Below are positions 1 through 9,721 of a stretch of 64,000 nucleotides of DNA, one piece after another; the first letter of the stretch is position 1; each line of letters opens with the position of its first letter. This stretch comes from Thalassotalea loyana. GTDB lineage: Bacteria > Pseudomonadota > Gammaproteobacteria > Enterobacterales > Alteromonadaceae. The notes under the pieces are model-generated. The model did not search any database, had not been told where the DNA came from, and saw nothing but the letters and a program-made list of their open reading frames with translations. The position numbers were made by a program, and so were the translations under genes. The stretch lies in assembly GCF_030161435.1 (NCBI RefSeq), contig NZ_BSSV01000004.1, forward strand, positions 186,001 to 250,000. Reading direction: 5' to 3'.

Positions 1-346
1 CCTGTTTAACTGGACACGCTAAATTAGCCGCTAAAGAGCCAAATATTTTGTTTGGATGAGCCTTTCTATCAGTAAAAGATTCCACTCCTGTTAGCACCTC
101 AAGCTTAAAGCCATAAGCATTACAAACATCCAATGAACGACGAATCAAAAAGGTTGCAAGTCGATCAAATCCAATATTGGAGTTGGGGATGACTTCAATA
201 TGATAATAATTATCTTCTAGTTTAGTCTGTTTAAATTGAACTTGGTGATCAAAGTCCCACTGAGATTGTCCATTCGATGGAGTAATCGTTTGGCTACAAG
301 ATGAAAGTAAAACGGTGAAGAGAATACCAACAACAACTTTCTTCAT
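1..346 (-). CDS. Putative lipoprotein, 3' end outside window
   Basis: The frame is open from an ATG at 346 to the left edge, so the C-terminus is missing. A GGAG ribosome-binding site lies about 7 nt before the ATG. The product begins with a short basic-hydrophobic signal (MKKVVVGILFTVLLSS) and Cys17 in an LSSC lipobox, so it is probably lipidated and anchored facing the periplasm. The visible mature part is mostly polar, with two further cysteines and no motif I recognise. It reads in the same direction as the TonB receptor upstream but is separated from it by two hairpins, so it is probably its own unit. Function unknown; the lipoprotein assignment is fairly safe. Confidence 0.7.
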   Translation of the reverse strand, partial: MKKVVVGILFTVLLSSCSQTITPSNGQSQWDFDHQVQFKQTKLEDNYYHIEVIPNSNIGFDRLATFLIRRSLDVCNAYGFKLEVLTGVESFTDRKAHPNKIFGSLAANLACPVKQ

Positions 347-366
347 TTTCAGCTCCTAAATAAAAG

Positions 367-389
367 AAAACCAGCATGATGCTGGTTTT
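367..389 (-). terminator. Inverted repeat before the lipoprotein gene
   Basis: AAAACCAGCAT at 367-377 is matched by its reverse complement at 379-389. Read on the minus strand the stem is followed by a T-rich stretch and then the ribosome-binding site of the lipoprotein gene. It could be a second terminator for read-through from the TonB receptor, or a hairpin in the lipoprotein mRNA leader. Confidence 0.45.
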
Positions 390-439
390 GATTATAAAAA
401 GTTAACTGACGAGAAGCCAGAGTGTATAAGCGGTTAATT

Positions 440-467
440 AAAAATGGTGCCCAAAGGCACCATTTTT
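440..467 (-). terminator. Rho-independent terminator of TonB receptor 1
   Basis: A 12-bp perfect stem (440-451 with 456-467, containing ATGGTGCC/GGCACCAT) with a CAAA loop is flanked by A runs on one side and T runs on the other. It starts 16 nt after the receptor stop codon and would also work on the plus strand. Confidence 0.85.
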
Positions 468-482
468 ATACATCATGCTAAA

Positions 483-3400
483 TTAAAATACCGCCGAGAA
501 GTTGATATAAGGCGTACGTCCAAAAATGTCATACCCTACACCCAATGGAATATTGGTGTTTGAGAATGAGCCATTAGGATCAACTTTTGGTGGCGCTTCG
601 TTAAATACGTTACGTACACCAATTGCAACACGATAATCACCGCTACTGTAGCTTAAAGATGCATTGTGTAAGAAGTAATCTTCGGTAAATGCTTTCTCAC
701 GACATAATAGTGGGTCTGTTTGCGCTTCGTCATTATATAAACCTCGACAACCACGAGTATTGGCGATGAACTCACCATCTTCAGGATCGTCTAACCAGTC
801 TTCACGACCAGCACCGATAAATCGTGTACCCCAGGTGAATCTCCAGTCATCATACTTGAACGACAATTGAGCACTTGCTCTCCACTCAGGGAACTCCGGC
901 TCACCTTTGTTATCATCAACAGAGCCAAAAACATCGACAATCGCTTCTGTCATTCGAGTTGCTTGAATATCTAGCGTTACATTCAAGTTTTGCTCGCCAA
1001 CAAGGAAGTCTTGATCGTAATAGATGTTGTAATCGAAGCCTTTTGACGTCTCTAAACCAATATTGATGAAGCTTGCATCGACAAAATTAATTTTGCCATC
1101 TTCATCACGTGTTAATCGAGAACAGAATGCGTCGTTACCGTCTGCTGAATAACATTGGTTAACACTGTATGCAGCGCTTGGTTCTGCGATTGAGTTTTTG
1201 ATCTCAATGTCAAAACGAGTCAGTGAGAATGTTAAATCAAACTCTTCACTAAACGGTTGCTCAAAGACAAAACCAAACGTTTTCGCTGTTGATGTTTCTT
1301 CAGTCAGTAATGTCGAACCACCAGACACAATCTCAGCACTATTAGACGACGTAAACTTGTCTGTGCCATCTTGGCCTAAACCCAGTGACGTAGGATCAAG
1401 GTTGTCAGCAATACAGGCTTCAAGGACTGAAGTACTACGTGTATCTTCTTCAGCATTATATACATCCGGCGCACCAGGGTTTAGTGGATCGGAAATACGA
1501 GCAGAGTCAGGAACAACACACGGGTCAGTCACTGAGTTAAAGCCAGTTGTGCCCTCTAAGAAGCGCTCTCTTAGGTTTGGTGCACGATACGATGTACCTT
1601 TAGTACCGCGTAATGTAAACCATTCTACAGGGCGATAAATCGCTTTAAGGCTATATGTGCTAGCGGTGTCATAATAAGACTCTTTAGAAAGTCGTCCTGA
1701 TGCAGTTAACGTCAATTCCTCAATGCCTGTTTGACCAGAAATCAATGGTAGTTCGATCTCAGTAAATGCCTCTTTTAAATTACGAGAACCGTTTGCTCCT
1801 TTATCTGAGAACCAGCCCCATAAAAGGCCTTCGGTCGCAACATCGTTACTGTTAGTTTTAATTTCATCTCGGCGGTATTCCATACCGAAAATACCACTAA
1901 CAATGTTGTCATTCCAAGGTAGTGTAAATAAGTCACCACCAATAAAGCCGTTAACAACTAATTGGTTAACTTCGGTATCAGCAATACGGTCTGACATCAA
2001 GTAATCATATTCAGCTGGTGTTAACTCACCACCACCAACTTGATAGATATTATCTGCAAACAAGTTTACTGGCACACAACCATCTGAGCCGTTACCACAA
2101 GTCACTGAGCCATCATCATTTAACACTGAGGTATTCAATGAGTGAACTAAGTTTGCTTCATTAATACCGCGCGTAATGTATTCACCAGACGAGCCGCTAT
2201 ACGATGCGTATAAATCGTAATACCAGTTTTCTAAGCCAACGGATTCTAATCCTGTTAGGTTACCAGTAACTCCCGTCACTAAACGATATTGTGATACGTC
2301 CACTTTGTGGCTATCTCTATCGCCACGGATGTTAATGATAGGTTGAACCCACTTAGCACCGTCATTACCAAAACCAAGAACGCCGTAACAGTCAACACCA
2401 TTTAAACCATCTGGGTTACATGGGTTATACGGGTTATTTGGTGGAACCCATTCAAAGTTTTGATAGCCAGGCGAGAATTGATCTGAATTACGTTGTGCGT
2501 ATAAGGCATCAAAATATACTCTCGTGTCATTTTCATCTTGGAAGTTATATTCGCCATTAGCGACAACTGAGATTCGCTCATTTTTGCCTAGATAATCACC
2601 GGATTTATAGTAATCTGACTGTTGAAATGCATATCTTGGGTCCTGCAAATCATAGTCTTTAAAGCCATCTCCATCGGCATCAGGGAACGCGGTGTCATGG
2701 ATACCATCACCATCTGAATCACCTGTTACCCATGTAGGTAATAAACCTGCTAAATCGAATGGTACAAAGTGGTCACTCCAGCCCGGAATACCTGTATTAG
2801 TGAAACCTGGTGTGTTATATACCGACCCCCAAAATGCGTTATCTATATACATACGGTTAGTTAATGGAAAGATATCACAGGTATCATCACCATCAACTGT
2901 TGGGCCGTAGCCGCTATTACGCGTTAATATATCACCGTGTTGAGTTTCCCAAATACGCTCTTCACAGCCTTTCACGAAAGGGTTGTCTGCGAGTGATTGC
3001 TGCTTTCGGTCGTAATATTCAGCACCGATAGTAAAGAAGCCATTATCACTCGTTTTACCCCACATTGCTGACAGCACAGTTTCTTCGCCGCCGTTTCCTT
3101 TAGGCTGATTGTATGAACCTTGAAGTTCAAAACCCTCAACATCTTGTCTTAGCATCACGTTGGCAACACCAGCAACAGCATCCGAACCATAAACAGTCGA
3201 AGCACCATCATACAAGTTTTCGATACGCTCAATCATTACAGCAGGTATCAAGTTGAGATCTGGAGAGGTAGGCGCACCACCCACACCAGCCGGTGCCATT
3301 CTTCGGCCATTGATAAGCACAAGCGTGCGATCTGCGCCAAGACCACGAAAGCCAATTGTCGCTGCACCAGGACCGTTATCTAATACATAGCCACCGAATG

Positions 3401-3734
3401 AGTTGTCAATTTGACTACCAGCTGCTTGGTTTGTGTTTTGTAGCATTTCAGTTGCATCAAAAAGTCCCATTTCACGTGAGATTTCACCACTGATAACTTG
3501 AACGGGTGAAGCAGTATCAAACTCACTTCGTCTGATACGCGAACCAGTAACGACAATTCGTTCCTCCGATTCTTCTTCTAACAAGTCATTTGAATCTTGT
3601 GAAGTTTCTTGTGCAGCAGCTTGTACAGCGATAGCTTGCTCGTCATCTGCGTTTGCAATTGCGTTTGTACTGCACGCAGCACCGAGCACAATAGCTAGCC
3701 TTATGCCCTTAGCTACATCGTTTAACTTGGTCAT
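483..3734 (-). CDS. TonB-dependent receptor 1
   Basis: Outer-membrane active transporter of 1,083 residues that uses TonB-ExbB-ExbD energy. I start it at the ATG at 3734, not at the upstream Met at 3779, because a GGGAG ribosome-binding site and the following leader are identical to those of its paralogue at 6081-9326. It has a signal peptide (about residues 1-28), a TonB box (ERIVVTGSRI, near 60), a plug domain (about 70-195) and a long beta-barrel ending in the aromatic terminus NFSAVF. An extracellular-type insert near residues 340-360 carries a DSDGDG...DADGDG calcium-loop-like motif. Cysteines occur in pairs in the loops. The substrate is unknown; the neighbouring secreted peptidase suggests peptides. 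A strong terminator follows. Confidence 0.93.
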   Translation of the reverse strand: MTKLNDVAKGIRLAIVLGAACSTNAIANADDEQAIAVQAAAQETSQDSNDLLEEESEERIVVTGSRIRRSEFDTASPVQVISGEISREMGLFDATEMLQNTNQAAGSQIDNSFGGYVLDNGPGAATIGFRGLGADRTLVLINGRRMAPAGVGGAPTSPDLNLIPAVMIERIENLYDGASTVYGSDAVAGVANVMLRQDVEGFELQGSYNQPKGNGGEETVLSAMWGKTSDNGFFTIGAEYYDRKQQSLADNPFVKGCEERIWETQHGDILTRNSGYGPTVDGDDTCDIFPLTNRMYIDNAFWGSVYNTPGFTNTGIPGWSDHFVPFDLAGLLPTWVTGDSDGDGIHDTAFPDADGDGFKDYDLQDPRYAFQQSDYYKSGDYLGKNERISVVANGEYNFQDENDTRVYFDALYAQRNSDQFSPGYQNFEWVPPNNPYNPCNPDGLNGVDCYGVLGFGNDGAKWVQPIINIRGDRDSHKVDVSQYRLVTGVTGNLTGLESVGLENWYYDLYASYSGSSGEYITRGINEANLVHSLNTSVLNDDGSVTCGNGSDGCVPVNLFADNIYQVGGGELTPAEYDYLMSDRIADTEVNQLVVNGFIGGDLFTLPWNDNIVSGIFGMEYRRDEIKTNSNDVATEGLLWGWFSDKGANGSRNLKEAFTEIELPLISGQTGIEELTLTASGRLSKESYYDTASTYSLKAIYRPVEWFTLRGTKGTSYRAPNLRERFLEGTTGFNSVTDPCVVPDSARISDPLNPGAPDVYNAEEDTRSTSVLEACIADNLDPTSLGLGQDGTDKFTSSNSAEIVSGGSTLLTEETSTAKTFGFVFEQPFSEEFDLTFSLTRFDIEIKNSIAEPSAAYSVNQCYSADGNDAFCSRLTRDEDGKINFVDASFINIGLETSKGFDYNIYYDQDFLVGEQNLNVTLDIQATRMTEAIVDVFGSVDDNKGEPEFPEWRASAQLSFKYDDWRFTWGTRFIGAGREDWLDDPEDGEFIANTRGCRGLYNDEAQTDPLLCREKAFTEDYFLHNASLSYSSGDYRVAIGVRNVFNEAPPKVDPNGSFSNTNIPLGVGYDIFGRTPYINFSAVF

Positions 3735-3859
3735 ATAGTTATTACTCCCTGAACGATTTTTATTATTTTTTGCACGCATAGTGCATTTATCTATTTATTT
3801 GACGTAGGGCTGATTCCTTTCAATTAACGACAGCAAAATGTTAATAACAAGTTATCAGC

Positions 3860-3882
3860 TGTATACATTAGATTGTATACAA
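3860..3882. promoter_or_regulatory. Pair of TGTATACA palindromes upstream of TonB receptor 1
   Basis: TGTATACA occurs at 3860-3867 and again at 3874-3881, where it sits inside the longer palindrome TTGTATACAA (3873-3882). The 14-bp spacing and the position, about 125-150 bp before the receptor start, fit an operator for a dimeric regulator such as a GntR-family protein; this is inference. The rest of the 3735-4058 gap holds the receptor leader (with a small TGCAC/GTGCA hairpin at 3771-3785) and A+T-rich sequence without a recognisable gene. Confidence 0.4.
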
Positions 3883-4059
3883 TAGACAATTTCAAGAAAA
3901 ACTATCAATTTTTAAGCAATTAATTGGAGATAACTTTCATAAATAACAACAAAACCCAATGCAAAGCATTGTTTTAAATAGCTAAATCATGAAACTTAGA
4001 GAAGGATATACGAATAAAAAAAATGTGCGGTAAATAAATAGATGTGAGGTGCAGAAAAC

Positions 4060-4087
4060 AAAAAAGCTGGCATCAGCCAGCTTTTTT
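4060..4087 (-). terminator. Terminator of the S9 peptidase gene
   Basis: AAAAAGCTGGC (4061-4071) pairs with GCCAGCTTTTT (4076-4086) around an ATCA loop. T runs in both directions make it potentially bidirectional. Confidence 0.85.
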
Positions 4088-4105
4088 ACAGAAGATTCAT
4101 TAGTA

Positions 4106-6007
4106 TTAGAAGTTACACTTGTTGGTAAACCAGCTTAACATCTCACCATAAAACTCTTTCTTGTGATCGTAGAATAATGTATCTGAGAAGTGATCAGCGT
4201 CTTTCAATTCTACATATTTGTGATCTTTATTAAGCTTCTCCAGCTTAGCAACAAATTCACGACTGTGCTTGACTGGCACACGAATGTCGATATCACCATG
4301 AACAACAAGAATTGGAATATTCACTTTGTCAACGTGGTTAACTGGTGAAATGCCTTCAATTGTTGGACGTTGTAGTTCACGTAAGAAACGGCTTTCGTTC
4401 AACGTAGAGTTAATACGGTCTAAGTTACTTACACCTGCGCCAGCAATTGAACATTGATAAATATTGTTGTCACGAAGTGATGCTACAAACGCAGAGTAAC
4501 CACCGTAACTCCAACCGAACATCGCTAGTTTATCTTTGTCCGCTAGACCTTTCTTAACAAGATACAACGCAGAGTCGTCCATATCATCTTGCATTTTAAG
4601 GCCCCACTCTTTGTCACCGTCTTTCCAGTGCTTCATACCGTAGCCTTCAGAACCCCTGAATTGAGGTTGAATAACCATGATACCCTGGCTAGCAAGTAAC
4701 TGCGTCCACTCGTCATAAATGTTTACATCACGAGACCATGGGCCACCATGTGGCATAACCACTGTTGGATATGGTGCTTTACCTGTAGAAGGCAATGTTA
4801 CATAGGCTTTTTGTTTTAAGCCGTCACGAGTTTTATATGAAATATACTTAACGTTTGACAACATCTCAGGCTTGATTTGTGGTGAAACGTCACCAATTTT
4901 ATTAAGCTTTTGTTGGTAACTTAATAAATAGTACGTACCTGGATTTTTTGCCGACGCTGTTCGAATAACTAATTGGTTTAAATCATCTGAGTAGCTAGAA
5001 ATAGAAACGAATTCACCTTTGAATAGGTCTTCGATACCTTGATAAATTGATTTCATTTCAGCGTCTAAGAAGTAACGTTTTGGCTGTTTGGTTGTATAAG
5101 AAAAACCTAAGCTCTTGCCAAAACGGTCAAACATTACGCCACCAACATCAACACTTTCTAACCCAAACAAACGGTCAGAGTATTGCTTTGTTTCCAAGTT
5201 GTATAAGTATATGCCAGTGGTGTTTTCACCTCGGTTAGCATTCACCCAAATCTCATTTGGGTTTTCATCGTTAAATCCGACAAAATCAAAATTCTCACGA
5301 TCTTTTGGTGAGTTTTGGAAAATTAATTGCCAGTTTTCATCGCCTTTCTTTCTAGCGAATAAATCAATCGTGCCTTCCGACGCGTTCCAACCGGTTGCGG
5401 TTCTAATTTCACCGTCAGCATCCGCTGAGAAACCGCCACTTCGCTTAGTGTTACCACGCATGATGGTTTTTGTGCGGCCTGTTTTGATGTTCATACGAAC
5501 AACATCAGGGATAAAGTTATTGTTGATATCAACTTCAACAAGTACTTCATCCGGGTTATTTGGTAAAGAATCAATGATATTGTAACCACGGATATTCTTT
5601 TTACTTTGGAATGGTACTAACCAGCCGCCTTTACCATCAGTATCGGTAATCGCAAATTGGTTTACCCAATAACTACGGGCGCCATCTCTTAAAATTTGTC
5701 TGAATGAGACAGAAATTTTTTCGTTGTTTAACCAACTAACACCAGAGACCAACATTTTACTTGCACCTAATTTAACTGGCTCTTTCGATAGGTCTTTGGT
5801 TTGTCTAATTTCGATGTAGTAATCACCATTTTTGGTGCTTGCTCTTACAATCGCGAGTTGTTTTCCATCAGGAGAAACCGACACGCTGCGTATCATGGGC
5901 AAAATAGAAAATGCTTCTACTGCTTCTTCTGCTGAAGTCGCTAATGCCTGAGTTGAAGTGCCACATAACAGAGCGGCAGTTAAAATTAAATGAAAAACTT
6001 TTTTCAT
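4106..6007 (-). CDS. Secreted S9-family (prolyl oligopeptidase-type) peptidase
   Basis: Serine peptidase of 633 residues, probably exported, that cleaves short peptides (acylaminoacyl- or dipeptidyl-peptidase type). I start it at the ATG at 6007, which opens a clean signal peptide (MKKVFHLILTAALL, cleavage near ALA). The longer frame to 6049 would start inside the hairpin that follows the upstream receptor gene. The N-terminal two thirds is a WD/beta-propeller-like region. The C-terminal alpha/beta-hydrolase domain has the nucleophile in GWSYGG (Ser about 500), Asp in HGDIDIRVP (about 574) and His in DADHFSD (about 606), so the triad is complete. It lies between two TonB receptors and probably shares transcripts with the upstream one. 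Exact specificity cannot be told. Confidence 0.9.
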   Translation of the reverse strand: MKKVFHLILTAALLCGTSTQALATSAEEAVEAFSILPMIRSVSVSPDGKQLAIVRASTKNGDYYIEIRQTKDLSKEPVKLGASKMLVSGVSWLNNEKISVSFRQILRDGARSYWVNQFAITDTDGKGGWLVPFQSKKNIRGYNIIDSLPNNPDEVLVEVDINNNFIPDVVRMNIKTGRTKTIMRGNTKRSGGFSADADGEIRTATGWNASEGTIDLFARKKGDENWQLIFQNSPKDRENFDFVGFNDENPNEIWVNANRGENTTGIYLYNLETKQYSDRLFGLESVDVGGVMFDRFGKSLGFSYTTKQPKRYFLDAEMKSIYQGIEDLFKGEFVSISSYSDDLNQLVIRTASAKNPGTYYLLSYQQKLNKIGDVSPQIKPEMLSNVKYISYKTRDGLKQKAYVTLPSTGKAPYPTVVMPHGGPWSRDVNIYDEWTQLLASQGIMVIQPQFRGSEGYGMKHWKDGDKEWGLKMQDDMDDSALYLVKKGLADKDKLAMFGWSYGGYSAFVASLRDNNIYQCSIAGAGVSNLDRINSTLNESRFLRELQRPTIEGISPVNHVDKVNIPILVVHGDIDIRVPVKHSREFVAKLEKLNKDHKYVELKDADHFSDTLFYDHKKEFYGEMLSWFTNKCNF

Positions 6008-6035
6008 AACCTGCTTCACTTTTTCTTCAAAATAT

Positions 6036-6063
6036 ATAAATGGCCTCATACGAGGCCATTTAT
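6036..6063 (-). terminator. Hairpin between TonB receptor 2 and the peptidase
   Basis: A 12-bp perfect stem (6036-6047 with 6052-6063, core AAATGGCCTC) with an ATAC loop, 17 nt after the receptor 2 stop. The T tract behind it on the minus strand is short and interrupted, so it may act as a leaky terminator or as 3'-end protection that sets a lower level of the peptidase. Confidence 0.6.
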
Positions 6064-6080
6064 CCGAATTAAGCTAATGC

Positions 6081-9000
6081 TTAAAATACTGCCGAGAAGT
6101 TAATGTACGGCATACGACCAAATGTGTCATAACCAACACCTAACGGAATGTTAGTGTTAGAGAATGAACCACTCGGATCTACCTTAGGTGGAGCTTCGTT
6201 GAACACGTTACGAACACCTACTGCTACACGGAAGTCATCTGTTGAGTAACTGATTGACATGTTGTGTAAGAAGTAGTCTTCTGTGTAACCAACTGGACGA
6301 CATAACAACGGTTGTGTTTGTGCTGCATCAGTATATAGACCGCGACAACCATTTGTGCCTTCTTCAAATTGGTTTTCTTCTGGATCACTTAACCAGTCAT
6401 CTTGACCTTCGCCAATAAACTGAGTGAACCAGTTGAAACGGAAGTCATCGTAACCAATTGAAAGTTGTGCACTTGCACGCCATTCAGGATACTCTGGCTC
6501 ACCTTGGTTATCATCAACAGTATCTAATACTGAGAATAACGCTTCTGTCATACGTGTAGCTTGTAAGTCTAAAGAAACACTTAAGTTCTGCTCACCTACT
6601 AAGAAATCTTGAGCATAGTAAATGTTGTAGTCCATACCTTTAGACGTTTCTAAACCAACGTTAATGAAGCTAGCGTCAACAAAACTAATTTGACCGTTTT
6701 CGTCACGATTTAAACGCGAACAGAAAGCATCATTACCGTCTGCAGAGTAACATTGACCGATACTGTAGCCTGCACTTGGTTCAGCAATTGAGTTTTTAAC
6801 TTCAATATCAAATCGAGTGATTGAGAATGTTAAGTCAAACTCTTCACTGAACGGTTGTTCAAATACAAAGCCGTATGTTTTCGCTGTAGACGTTTCCTCT
6901 GAAAGTACAGTTGAACCACCAGTTACGATCTCAGCACTGTTATTTGAATTGAACTTCTCAGTACCGTTTTGACCTAAACCTAATGTTGTAGGATCTACAC
7001 CATCAGCAGAACACGCATCTAAAGTACCTTGTGAACGGCTATCGTTAGAAGCATTGTATGTATCAGGTGCATTTGGATCCAATGGGTCAGAATCACGCGC
7101 ATCTGATGGAACCACACATGGATCCGATACAGTGTTGAAGCCAGTAGTACCTTCTAAGAAACGTTCACGTAAGTTCGGCGCACGGTAAGAAGTACCTTTT
7201 GTACCACGTAAAGTGAACCACTCAACTGGACGGTAGATAGCTTTTAAGCTGTATGTCTCAGCTGTATCGTAGTAAGTCTCTTTTGATAAACGACCTGATG
7301 CAGTGAAAGTGAACTCTTCAATACCTGGTCTGCCCTTAACTAGTGGCATTTCGATTTCAGTAAAGAATTCTTTTAAGTCGCGATCGCCGTTAGCACCCTT
7401 ATCAGAGAACCAACCCCATAACTGACCTTCTCGAGCAACTTCATTGTTGTTAGATTCAATCTCGTCCTTACGGTATTCAAGACCAAATACACCACCAACA
7501 ATTTCGTTATTCCACGGTAATGTGAATAAATCACCACCAACAAAACCATTAACAACAAACTGGTTAACTTTAGTGTTAACAACACGATCAGACATTAAGT
7601 AATCGTATTCAGCAGCAGTAAATGTACCACCACCAGTTTGGTAAATGTTGTCAGCGAATAAGTTTACTGGTACACAACCATCAGAACCAGTACCACAAGT
7701 TACTGAACCATCAGCGTTCAATACAGATGTGTCTAAAGAGTAAATTAAACGCTCTTCGTTAATACCACGTGTAACGTAATCACCAGAAGATGCACTGTAT
7801 GAAGCGTAGAAGTCGTAGTACCAGTTTTCTAGGCCAATAGACTCTAGACCAGGTAAGTTACCTGTAACACCACCAACTAAACGGTATTGTGATACATCAA
7901 CTTTATGTGAATCACGGTCACCACGGATGTTGATAATTGGTTGAACACGTAGTGGGCCAGCAGGTCCTACACCTAACACACCAAAACAATCAATACCGTC
8001 GATACCATTAGGGTTACAAGGGTTGTATGGGTTATCTGCACCTACAAACTGGAATAATTGAGCTCCTGGAGAAAACTGATCTGAGTTACGCTCTGCATAT
8101 AATGCATCGAAGTATACAGTTGTATCGTTTTCATCTTGGAAGTTGTATTCACCATTTGCAACAACAGAGATACGCTCATTTTTACCTAAGTAGTCACCTG
8201 ATTTGTAGTAATCAGATTGTTCGAAAGCATAACGTGGATCTTGGAAATCTACGTCACGGTAACCATCACCATTACCATCAGGGAATGCTGTATCGTCAAT
8301 GCCGTCACCATCCGAGTCACCGCCAATCCACGTAGGAAGGAAGCCGATTAATGAAGTTGGGACACCTGATTCAGTCCAACCTGGAATACCAGTATTTGTG
8401 TAACCTGGTGTGCTGTATACAGAACCCCAGAAACCGTTTTCAATGAACATACGGTTTGTTAATGGGAAAATGTCACATGTATCGTCGCCACGAGCTACTG
8501 GGCCGTAACCACTGTTACGAGTGATGATATCACCACTTTCTGTTTCCCAAATACGCTCCTCACAACCTTTAACAAAAGGGTTGTCTGCTAACGATTGAGA
8601 TTTACGGTCATAGTATTCTGCACCGATCGAAATGTAACCATTGTCTGAAGTTTTACCCCACATAGCAGATAATACAGACTCTTGACCACCATCACCTTTA
8701 GGTTGGTTGTATGAACCTTGAATTTCGAAACCTTCGAAATCTTGACGTAACATTACGTTAGCTACACCAGCGATTGCATCAGAACCATAAACAGTTGATG
8801 CACCGTCGTATAAGTTTTCAATACGCTCGATCATTACTGCTGGAATCAAGTTCAAATCTGGTACTGTTGGCGCGCCACCAACACCAGCTGGTGCCATACG
8901 ACGACCATTGATAAGAACCAACGTACGGTCTGCACCTAAACCACGGAAACCGATAGTTGCAGCGCCTGGACCATTATCTAAAACAAAACCACCAAAGGTG

Positions 9001-9326
9001 TTATCAATTTGACTACCAGCAGCTTGGTTAGTGTTTTGTAACATTTCTGTTGCGTCGAATAGACCTAATTCGCGCGAAATCTCACCACTAATGACTTGTA
9101 CTGGAGAAGCTGTATCAAATTCACTACGACGAATACGAGAACCGGTAACGACGATGCGCTCTTCCGACTCTTCTTCTAGTAATGGATCTTCATTAACTTC
9201 ATTTGCTGCAGCTTGAACGGCAATTGCTTGCTCTTGAGCATCTTGAGCGTAAGCATTGACACTACATGCGGCACCAAGCATAAGCGCTAATTTAATACCC
9301 TTAGCGACATTATTAAGCTTGTTCAT
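6081..9326 (-). CDS. TonB-dependent receptor 2 (paralogue of receptor 1)
   Basis: Outer-membrane TonB-dependent transporter of 1,081 residues, collinear with receptor 1 over its whole length and nearly identical in the TonB-box, plug and C-terminal regions. Signal peptide about 1-27 (ending NAYAQ), TonB box near 56-64, plug about 70-195, then the barrel ending NFSAVF. The calcium-loop-like insert (GDSDGDGIDD, then DGNGDG) is at about residues 336-360. Divergence from receptor 1 is concentrated in the putative surface loops (for example residues 315-335 and 440-460), which suggests a related but different ligand. The ATG at 9326 follows the same GGGAGTAATAACTAT leader as receptor 1. The S9 peptidase lies directly downstream. 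Confidence 0.93.
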   Translation of the reverse strand: MNKLNNVAKGIKLALMLGAACSVNAYAQDAQEQAIAVQAAANEVNEDPLLEEESEERIVVTGSRIRRSEFDTASPVQVISGEISRELGLFDATEMLQNTNQAAGSQIDNTFGGFVLDNGPGAATIGFRGLGADRTLVLINGRRMAPAGVGGAPTVPDLNLIPAVMIERIENLYDGASTVYGSDAIAGVANVMLRQDFEGFEIQGSYNQPKGDGGQESVLSAMWGKTSDNGYISIGAEYYDRKSQSLADNPFVKGCEERIWETESGDIITRNSGYGPVARGDDTCDIFPLTNRMFIENGFWGSVYSTPGYTNTGIPGWTESGVPTSLIGFLPTWIGGDSDGDGIDDTAFPDGNGDGYRDVDFQDPRYAFEQSDYYKSGDYLGKNERISVVANGEYNFQDENDTTVYFDALYAERNSDQFSPGAQLFQFVGADNPYNPCNPNGIDGIDCFGVLGVGPAGPLRVQPIINIRGDRDSHKVDVSQYRLVGGVTGNLPGLESIGLENWYYDFYASYSASSGDYVTRGINEERLIYSLDTSVLNADGSVTCGTGSDGCVPVNLFADNIYQTGGGTFTAAEYDYLMSDRVVNTKVNQFVVNGFVGGDLFTLPWNNEIVGGVFGLEYRKDEIESNNNEVAREGQLWGWFSDKGANGDRDLKEFFTEIEMPLVKGRPGIEEFTFTASGRLSKETYYDTAETYSLKAIYRPVEWFTLRGTKGTSYRAPNLRERFLEGTTGFNTVSDPCVVPSDARDSDPLDPNAPDTYNASNDSRSQGTLDACSADGVDPTTLGLGQNGTEKFNSNNSAEIVTGGSTVLSEETSTAKTYGFVFEQPFSEEFDLTFSITRFDIEVKNSIAEPSAGYSIGQCYSADGNDAFCSRLNRDENGQISFVDASFINVGLETSKGMDYNIYYAQDFLVGEQNLSVSLDLQATRMTEALFSVLDTVDDNQGEPEYPEWRASAQLSIGYDDFRFNWFTQFIGEGQDDWLSDPEENQFEEGTNGCRGLYTDAAQTQPLLCRPVGYTEDYFLHNMSISYSTDDFRVAVGVRNVFNEAPPKVDPSGSFSNTNIPLGVGYDTFGRMPYINFSAVF

Positions 9327-9381
9327 ATAGTTATTACTCCCTGAACGTTTTTATTATTTTGTGTAAAAGTTGCTTTTACAC
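9327..9381 (-). promoter_or_regulatory. Conserved leader and hairpin upstream of TonB receptor 2
   Basis: The about 32 nt before the ATG, including the GGGAG ribosome-binding site, match the leader of receptor 1 almost base for base. They are preceded by a hairpin, GTGTAAAAG (9361-9369) with CTTTTACAC (9373-9381). Further upstream ATCGAT occurs twice (from 9386 and from 9396). No other gene is visible in the 9382-9720 stretch, which is strongly A+T-rich and presumably holds the receptor promoter. Confidence 0.45.
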
Positions 9382-9721
9382 GGTTATCGATTTGTATCGA
9401 TTTATGACTCTAACAATATTGTTAATTAATTGTTAAAGCACAATTCTGACATAAATGTTAAAAATTTGTAACTTTTATTTTCACATTAATTTAACGTTAT
9501 TTTTACATCAATAACAAGCTAAAAAAGCCGTATATTTATTCATAAAAACGTTATTTTTTAGACGCTACTATCTAAGAGCTAGATATTTACTGACTTGGGC
9601 TGGAAGTAAGGAAAAATTATGAATGAATAAATTTCATGCAGATAAGCAGAAAGTTTTCATAGAGACAGACAAAATTGGCTATTTGGCGAGCACACTTGAT
9701 TAATTTCAATCTGTTTAGTAA

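Noticed and set aside
6008-6049. Start of the S9 peptidase at 6049
   Set aside because: This start falls in the hairpin loop behind receptor 2 and would place a polar tail before the signal peptide.
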